Below the pieces are notes generated by a model. The model was not told where the DNA came from. It searched no databases and worked only from the letters and a program-made list of their open reading frames with translations. This document shows positions 60,166-64,000 of a DNA stretch of 64,000 nucleotides, piece by piece (within the stretch, counting starts at the first letter, position 1; each line of letters starts with the position of its first letter). The position numbers and the translations under genes were made by a program. This stretch comes from Gemmatimonadota bacterium (GTDB taxonomy: Bacteria > Gemmatimonadota > Gemmatimonadetes > Gemmatimonadales > Gemmatimonadaceae). The stretch spans positions 496,001 to 560,000 of the forward strand of contig JAIUOB010000005.1 of NCBI GenBank assembly GCA_020161135.1. Reading direction: 5' to 3'.

Positions 60166-61116
60166 ATGAGTGATCGCGCGCGCCCGAGCTGGCAGTCGCA
60201 TCTGGTGCACCTGCTGGTGCGGGCGCGCATGCGTCCCCATGCGCTTCGCCCGATTGATCCGCTTTTCGTGCGACGGGAGATGGGCAAGCCGCGTGCGCTG
60301 CGTCGCGCGTTCGCCAGTGCCACCGGCGCCGAGACGCAGCCGCTTGCCGCCACCGGCGGCTGGCCCGGCGGGGAGCATGTCCGATGGCCGCAGGCCCCCG
60401 CCGACGCCCCCACGCTGCTCTACCTGCACGGCGGCGGCTTCATCGCCTGCTCGCCGGAGACCCACCGCATGCTGGTGGCGTCGCTGGTGCGACGGGTGCA
60501 GGGTCAGGCGTACGTGCCCCGCTACCGTCTGGCGCCCGAGCACCCGTTCCCCGCAGCGCTCGATGATGCCGTCGCGGCGTATCGGCATCTTGTGCACACG
60601 CTGGGGGTGCTGCCGTCGCGCCTCATCGTGGCCGGCGACTCGGCGGGCGGCGGCCTCGTGCTGTCGCTCGCGCTGGCGCTCCGCGATGCGGGTGAGCCGC
60701 TCCCCGCCGGGCTGGTGACCTTCAGCCCGTGGACCGATCTCGCCGCCACCGGCGCCTCGCTCGAGGAGAACTCGGCGCGGTGCGCGATGTTCGCCGCCGA
60801 GACCATCCGTCGCGCGGCGCCGTTCTACGCGGGCTCGGCCGACCCCCACCTGCCACTGCTGTCGCCACTCTACGGTGACTTTCGCGGTCTCCCGCCGCTG
60901 CTCGTGCACGCCGGCATCGACGAAGTGCTGCGCGACGACGCCGTGCGCGTGGCCGAACGTGCACGCGCGGCCGGCTGCGAGGTCGAGCTGCGCCTGTGGC
61001 CACGCGTGCCGCACGTCTGGCAGTTCTTCGCCGCGGTGCTGCCCGAAGCGCGCGAATCGCTCGACGCGACGGTGGCGTTTGTGGGCCGCTGCATCCGGGG
61101 CACCAGCACACCCTGA
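60166..61116 (+). CDS. alpha/beta hydrolase, hormone-sensitive-lipase family
   Basis: 316 residues. Oxyanion loop LHGGGFIACS near 88, nucleophile elbow GDSAGGGL near 160, acidic residue near 250 (DEVLRDDAVRVAERARAAG) and His in PHVWQFF near 282. HSL-type esterase/lipase acting on short acyl esters; cytoplasmic, no signal. Start ATG 60166. Substrate unknown. Confidence 0.9.
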   Translation: MSDRARPSWQSHLVHLLVRARMRPHALRPIDPLFVRREMGKPRALRRAFASATGAETQPLAATGGWPGGEHVRWPQAPADAPTLLYLHGGGFIACSPETHRMLVASLVRRVQGQAYVPRYRLAPEHPFPAALDDAVAAYRHLVHTLGVLPSRLIVAGDSAGGGLVLSLALALRDAGEPLPAGLVTFSPWTDLAATGASLEENSARCAMFAAETIRRAAPFYAGSADPHLPLLSPLYGDFRGLPPLLVHAGIDEVLRDDAVRVAERARAAGCEVELRLWPRVPHVWQFFAAVLPEARESLDATVAFVGRCIRGTSTP

Positions 61117-61159
61117 GGTGGCGCGCCCGGGGCGTGACGATCCGTGACCGGGGCTGGCG

Positions 61160-61477
61160 GTGCGCGTCCTGCGCACGGTGACTGCCTCATCCGACTCCGG
61201 CATTTTTCCCGCGTACCGGCCCCCTGACTGGGTGCCGCTGCAACGCGCCCTCACGACTGTCTTCGGCATCGGCGCGGTCGATGCGGCGGCGTCGTTCTGG
61301 TTCGTCGGCTACGTCCGCGGTCCGGCCGACGTGGGCGAGCTGCGCCTGTACGAGCACAGCGGCACGCGACGACAGGTGGCCCTCGATCGCGACGGCGGTG
61401 CCTACAGCTGGTCGGAGGTGTTCGACCAGTACGTGCGCACCGACGACGAAAGCACGCTGATCGCCGCGCTGGTCTGA
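61160..61477 (+). CDS. unrecognised protein, 105 residues
   Basis: GTG start at 61160 (valid alternatives are few), 44 bp after the hydrolase. Mixed composition, FWFVGYVRGPADVGELRLYEHS and AYSWSEVFDQYVRTDDES look like a compact alpha/beta domain. No signal, no membrane helix. No family identified; real-gene call rests on balanced composition, position and lack of an antisense competitor. Confidence 0.62.
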   Translation: MRVLRTVTASSDSGIFPAYRPPDWVPLQRALTTVFGIGAVDAAASFWFVGYVRGPADVGELRLYEHSGTRRQVALDRDGGAYSWSEVFDQYVRTDDESTLIAALV

Positions 61478-61503
61478 CACGCGCCCGCAAGGCGCCCGTC
61501 TGA

Positions 61504-61527
61504 CCGCACGGGCGTGTCGCCGTGCGG
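61504..61527 (+). terminator. hairpin downstream of the 105-residue gene
   Basis: CCGCACGG (61504-61511) and CCGTGCGG (61520-61527), 8-bp stem, 8-nt loop, 27 bp after the stop. No T-run. The gap to 61566 holds nothing else. Confidence 0.45.
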
Positions 61528-61566
61528 ACTCCAGTCGGCGGCGCGCGCGGCCGACACTTTCCGGAG

Positions 61567-63366
61567 ATGTCTTCCGACCTGAGCGCGCCGCGTCCGGTGT
61601 CGTCCCCGCGCACGGGGGCGTTGATTCCCCTGCGGGGGGCAGGGGGCGCGTCGGCGTCGAGTGCACCGGCTGGCGCCGCCGCGGTGCCGTCCGTTACCCG
61701 CGTGGGCGGCGGGGAGACGCATGGGCTGCGACGCAGTGGGGTGGCGGGTGGCGACCTTGCCCACCGCGCCGACGCGGTGTTGCTGCGCACGCCGGTGGCG
61801 GACACGGAGGCGCGTGTGGGTCTCGAGGCCGCTCGGGCGGCACTCGTGCGCCGCGATCCCGTGCAGGTGCTCACGGCGTTGGACGCGGTGTGGACCACGG
61901 CCGCCACGCACGAGTCGGGATGGTACCTGCGGGCGGGTGCGCTGACGGCGCTCGGGCTGGCCGGCGAGGGGACCGCGGTCGCGCTGCGCGGACTCGAGCG
62001 GACGCCGCGATCGCGCGCACTGCGGCTCGTGCTGGCCCTCGCGCGCGCGGCAGGCGGGGACGTGCGGGGAGCGCGCGAGCTCCTGCAACAGGCACTCGAA
62101 GCGGAGGGCGAGGAGCCGGTGTTGCTGGCGACCCTGGCCGTGCTGCACGCGCGCCAGGGACGTGAGCGCGAGGCGAGCGAGGCCGCGCGCCCGCTGCGGA
62201 GCCGGTGGCGCGCCCATCCGGCCACCGCGTGGATGGAGGAGGCGCTGCGAAGCGCGCGCGCCGACGTACAGCGCGCCGGATCGCGTGCGGTGGAGTTGGG
62301 CGAAGCCGACGTCGCGCAGGCATGCGATGCGCCGACGGCGTCGACAACGTCTGCCGAGGATGCCGCCAGCGCGACGAGCGACGACGCGGACGGTTCCGAC
62401 GCCGCGCGCGCCAGCCTCGCGGTCGACGTCGACGCCACGCGCGAGGCGTTCGCAGCGCTGGGTCGGCATGTCGAGCGCGGCGAACGCGACGCCGCGCGGC
62501 AGCAGGCGCGACGCGTACTGCGAGCACTGTCGGCAGATGGCGCGTGGCGGAGCAGTTGGCCGGCGTCGCAGGCACACGCCGCGCGCAGTGTGCTGGCAAG
62601 CGTGCTCGAGGTGCTGCACGCGCCGTCGTCGTCTGAGCTGTCGCACGCGTTGGACGGGGCCACCGCCGATGAGCCAACGGCCTCCGAGGCCCGCGCTACC
62701 ATGCGCGCGCTGCTCCTGACGTTGGCCGAGCCGCCGTCGCCGTCTCGCGCGTCACGTGAGCGGACGCCCCCGCCTTCGATGCGCACGCTCTGCGCACGTC
62801 TGCCGCACGGCTGGCTGGTGTGGATGTGTGCGCTGCTGCGCGACACGCGCCATTTCGAGTCGGTCGCATCGACGGTGCTACGCGTGCGCGACGGCCTGCG
62901 GAGCACGCCGCCGCGCGCCGGGGACAGCGTGTCGGCGGTGCAGGTGTCGGCGCCGGCGGACGACGACAGCGTGCTGACGCCGCTGCGCCTTGGACTCGCG
63001 CTGCTGCCGGAGCCGCGGGTTCACACCAGCCTGCGCCGTTCGGGGGCGCACGATGGAGTCGCCGCGGGCGATCGTGACGGGGCGCTGCATGTCGGCGAGA
63101 CGGGCGCGTGGCGCACGGCCAACGACGCGTACGCGGACACGCCCGGCGGAGCGATGGGCGGCGACCCGGCCGAGACGACGATCGGCGCCCCGGAGACATC
63201 CTCGGCGCTGGCGCGGGCGGGCACGATCGGAGCGGGCGCGGCGGTGAGTACCGTCGCCTGGATGCTGGCGGGCCCGTGGGTCGCAGCGGCGGTGCTCGCG
63301 GTGGGTGTGGCGACCGCCGTGCTCCTCGTCGCAGCGCCCCGTCGGGCGCCGGACCAGGTCGATTAG
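61567..63366 (+). CDS. unrecognised Ala/Arg-rich repeat protein with C-terminal membrane anchor
   Basis: 599 residues. First ~60 residues disordered (Ser/Ala/Gly/Pro). Residues ~75-240 contain TPR-like helical pairs (RVGLEAARAALVRRDPVQVL, GWYLRAGALTALGLAGEG, ARELLQQALEAEGEEPVLLA). A charged linker with acid and Ala/Ser follows, another helical block to ~430, disordered ~450-560, then two hydrophobic helices near 545-590 (AGTIGAGAAVSTVAWMLAG, VAAAVLAVGVATAVLLVAA), so the bulk is probably on the cytoplasmic side of a membrane. Start ATG 61567. Function unknown. Confidence 0.7.
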   Translation: MSSDLSAPRPVSSPRTGALIPLRGAGGASASSAPAGAAAVPSVTRVGGGETHGLRRSGVAGGDLAHRADAVLLRTPVADTEARVGLEAARAALVRRDPVQVLTALDAVWTTAATHESGWYLRAGALTALGLAGEGTAVALRGLERTPRSRALRLVLALARAAGGDVRGARELLQQALEAEGEEPVLLATLAVLHARQGREREASEAARPLRSRWRAHPATAWMEEALRSARADVQRAGSRAVELGEADVAQACDAPTASTTSAEDAASATSDDADGSDAARASLAVDVDATREAFAALGRHVERGERDAARQQARRVLRALSADGAWRSSWPASQAHAARSVLASVLEVLHAPSSSELSHALDGATADEPTASEARATMRALLLTLAEPPSPSRASRERTPPPSMRTLCARLPHGWLVWMCALLRDTRHFESVASTVLRVRDGLRSTPPRAGDSVSAVQVSAPADDDSVLTPLRLGLALLPEPRVHTSLRRSGAHDGVAAGDRDGALHVGETGAWRTANDAYADTPGGAMGGDPAETTIGAPETSSALARAGTIGAGAAVSTVAWMLAGPWVAAAVLAVGVATAVLLVAAPRRAPDQVD

Positions 63367-63376
63367 ATTTGCCGGG

Positions 63377-63395
63377 CGGCGCCGCACGGGCGCCG
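63377..63395 (+). terminator. hairpin between the repeat protein and the DHS-like gene
   Basis: CGGCGCC (63377-63383), 5-nt loop, GGCGCCG (63389-63395), 10 bp past the stop. GC-rich without T-run. Confidence 0.45.
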
Positions 63396-63455
63396 CGTGT
63401 GCGTGGCGCGCCGATCGACGGCGCCGCCTCCCGACCCTGCACCTCCGCATCGACC

Positions 63456-64000
63456 ATGGCCCCGACTCCGGCTCCGCAGCACGCTGCGCCGACTGCTGCA
63501 CCCATCACGGCGTTCCTCCGTCATCACTATCGGCACTTCAACGCCGCCGCCCTCATCGACGCGGCGGATGGCTACACCGCGCACCTCGCGAGTGGTGGCA
63601 AGATGATGGTGACGCTGGCCGGCGCGATGAGCACGGCGGAGCTGGGCCTGTCGCTCGCCGAGATGATCCGGCAGGACAAGGTGCATGCGATCACGTGCAC
63701 GGGCGCGAACCTCGAGGAGGACATCTACAACCTCGTCGCGCACGATCACTACGCGCGCGTGCCCAACTATCGCGACCTCACGCCGCAGGATGAGCAGCGG
63801 CTGCTGGAGCAGCACTTCAATCGCGTCACCGACACCTGCATCCCCGAGGCCGAGGCGATCCGGCGCATCGAGCACGCGATCCTCGACGAGTGGAAAGCGG
63901 CGGACGCGGCCGGGGAGCGCTACTTCCCGCACGAGTTCATGTACCGGATCCTGCTGAGCGGGAAGCTCGAGCAGTACTACCAGATCGATCCGAAGAATTC
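63456..64000 (+). CDS. deoxyhypusine-synthase-like protein, 3' end outside window
   Basis: First ~181 codons, open to the right edge. ITAFLRHHYRHFNAAALIDA near 18, GGKMMVTLAGAMSTAELGLS near 48, MIRQDKVHAITCTGANLEED near 73, YNLVAHDHYARVPNYRDLTP near 94 are the pattern of bacterial members of the deoxyhypusine synthase family (NAD-dependent aminobutyl transfer from spermidine). Bacteria have no eIF5A, so these are often homospermidine-synthase-like or of unknown substrate. The active-site Lys lies beyond the window. Start ATG 63456; 15 Pro/Ala residues precede the core. Confidence 0.9.
   Translation, partial: MAPTPAPQHAAPTAAPITAFLRHHYRHFNAAALIDAADGYTAHLASGGKMMVTLAGAMSTAELGLSLAEMIRQDKVHAITCTGANLEEDIYNLVAHDHYARVPNYRDLTPQDEQRLLEQHFNRVTDTCIPEAEAIRRIEHAILDEWKAADAAGERYFPHEFMYRILLSGKLEQYYQIDPKN

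Overview
The window is about 64 kb of very GC-rich, densely packed bacterial chromosome. Paired TonB-dependent receptors, lipoproteins with clear lipoboxes, SurA-type chaperones and a heptosyltransferase-like enzyme mean a diderm envelope. GTG and TTG starts and 4-bp stop/start overlaps are frequent. Gene content and style (Gly/Gln/Asn-rich beta-propeller protein beside a huge CarboxypepD_reg TonB receptor, M16 peptidase pairs, deoxyhypusine-synthase-like protein) fit Gemmatimonadota best; this is inference from content, not from a marker gene. I see no transposase, phage gene, CRISPR array or rRNA.

Layout. 1-2.1 kb: metY-metX (minus) behind a SAM-II riboswitch. 2.1-5.5 kb: serine hydrolase, purE-purK and a small membrane protein. 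5.6-9.4 kb: an M16 peptidase pair (one catalytic, one dead) plus a lipoprotein rhodanese. 9.5-11.8 kb: APC permease and MOSC protein. 11.8-17.3 kb: tRNA-Asn, uvrA, a PP2C phosphatase, a small protein and an HD hydrolase. 17.5-28 kb: TonB receptor with a C-terminal extension, low-complexity propeller protein, pckA, a matrixin-like lipoprotein and a second, ZnuD-like TonB receptor. 28-36.7 kb: nfo and then a chain of nine minus-strand genes each overlapping the next by 4-8 bp (ROK kinase, PfkB kinase, STAS-HATPase, STAS plus winged helix, stand-alone double-psi-barrel-like protein, lysine-less PLP-fold protein, ftsE, ftsX, envC-like). 36.8-40.8 kb: serine hydrolase lipoprotein, GT9 glycosyltransferase, lepA. 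41-51.1 kb (plus): DUF58 and BatA-like proteins, mfd, two parvulin-type isomerases, pdxA. 51.2-54.2 kb: small protein, typA, an extremely acidic protein and tRNA-Ile. 54.3-64 kb: RsmC-like methyltransferase, TlpA-like thioredoxin, RsuA-type pseudouridine synthase, SIMPL protein, divergent LytS/LytTR two-component pair, alpha/beta hydrolase, two unrecognised proteins and a truncated deoxyhypusine-synthase-like gene.

How it works together. Methionine synthesis is under SAM feedback; DNA repair is represented by uvrA, mfd and nfo; envelope assembly by FtsEX-EnvC, SurA-type isomerases, BatA/DUF58 and the receptors. The best candidate for an undescribed system is the nine-gene overlapping chain at 29.0-36.7 kb, which ties sugar kinases and STAS/HATPase partner-switching-type regulators, plus a degenerate MetB-fold protein, to the FtsEX-EnvC cell-wall hydrolysis machine.
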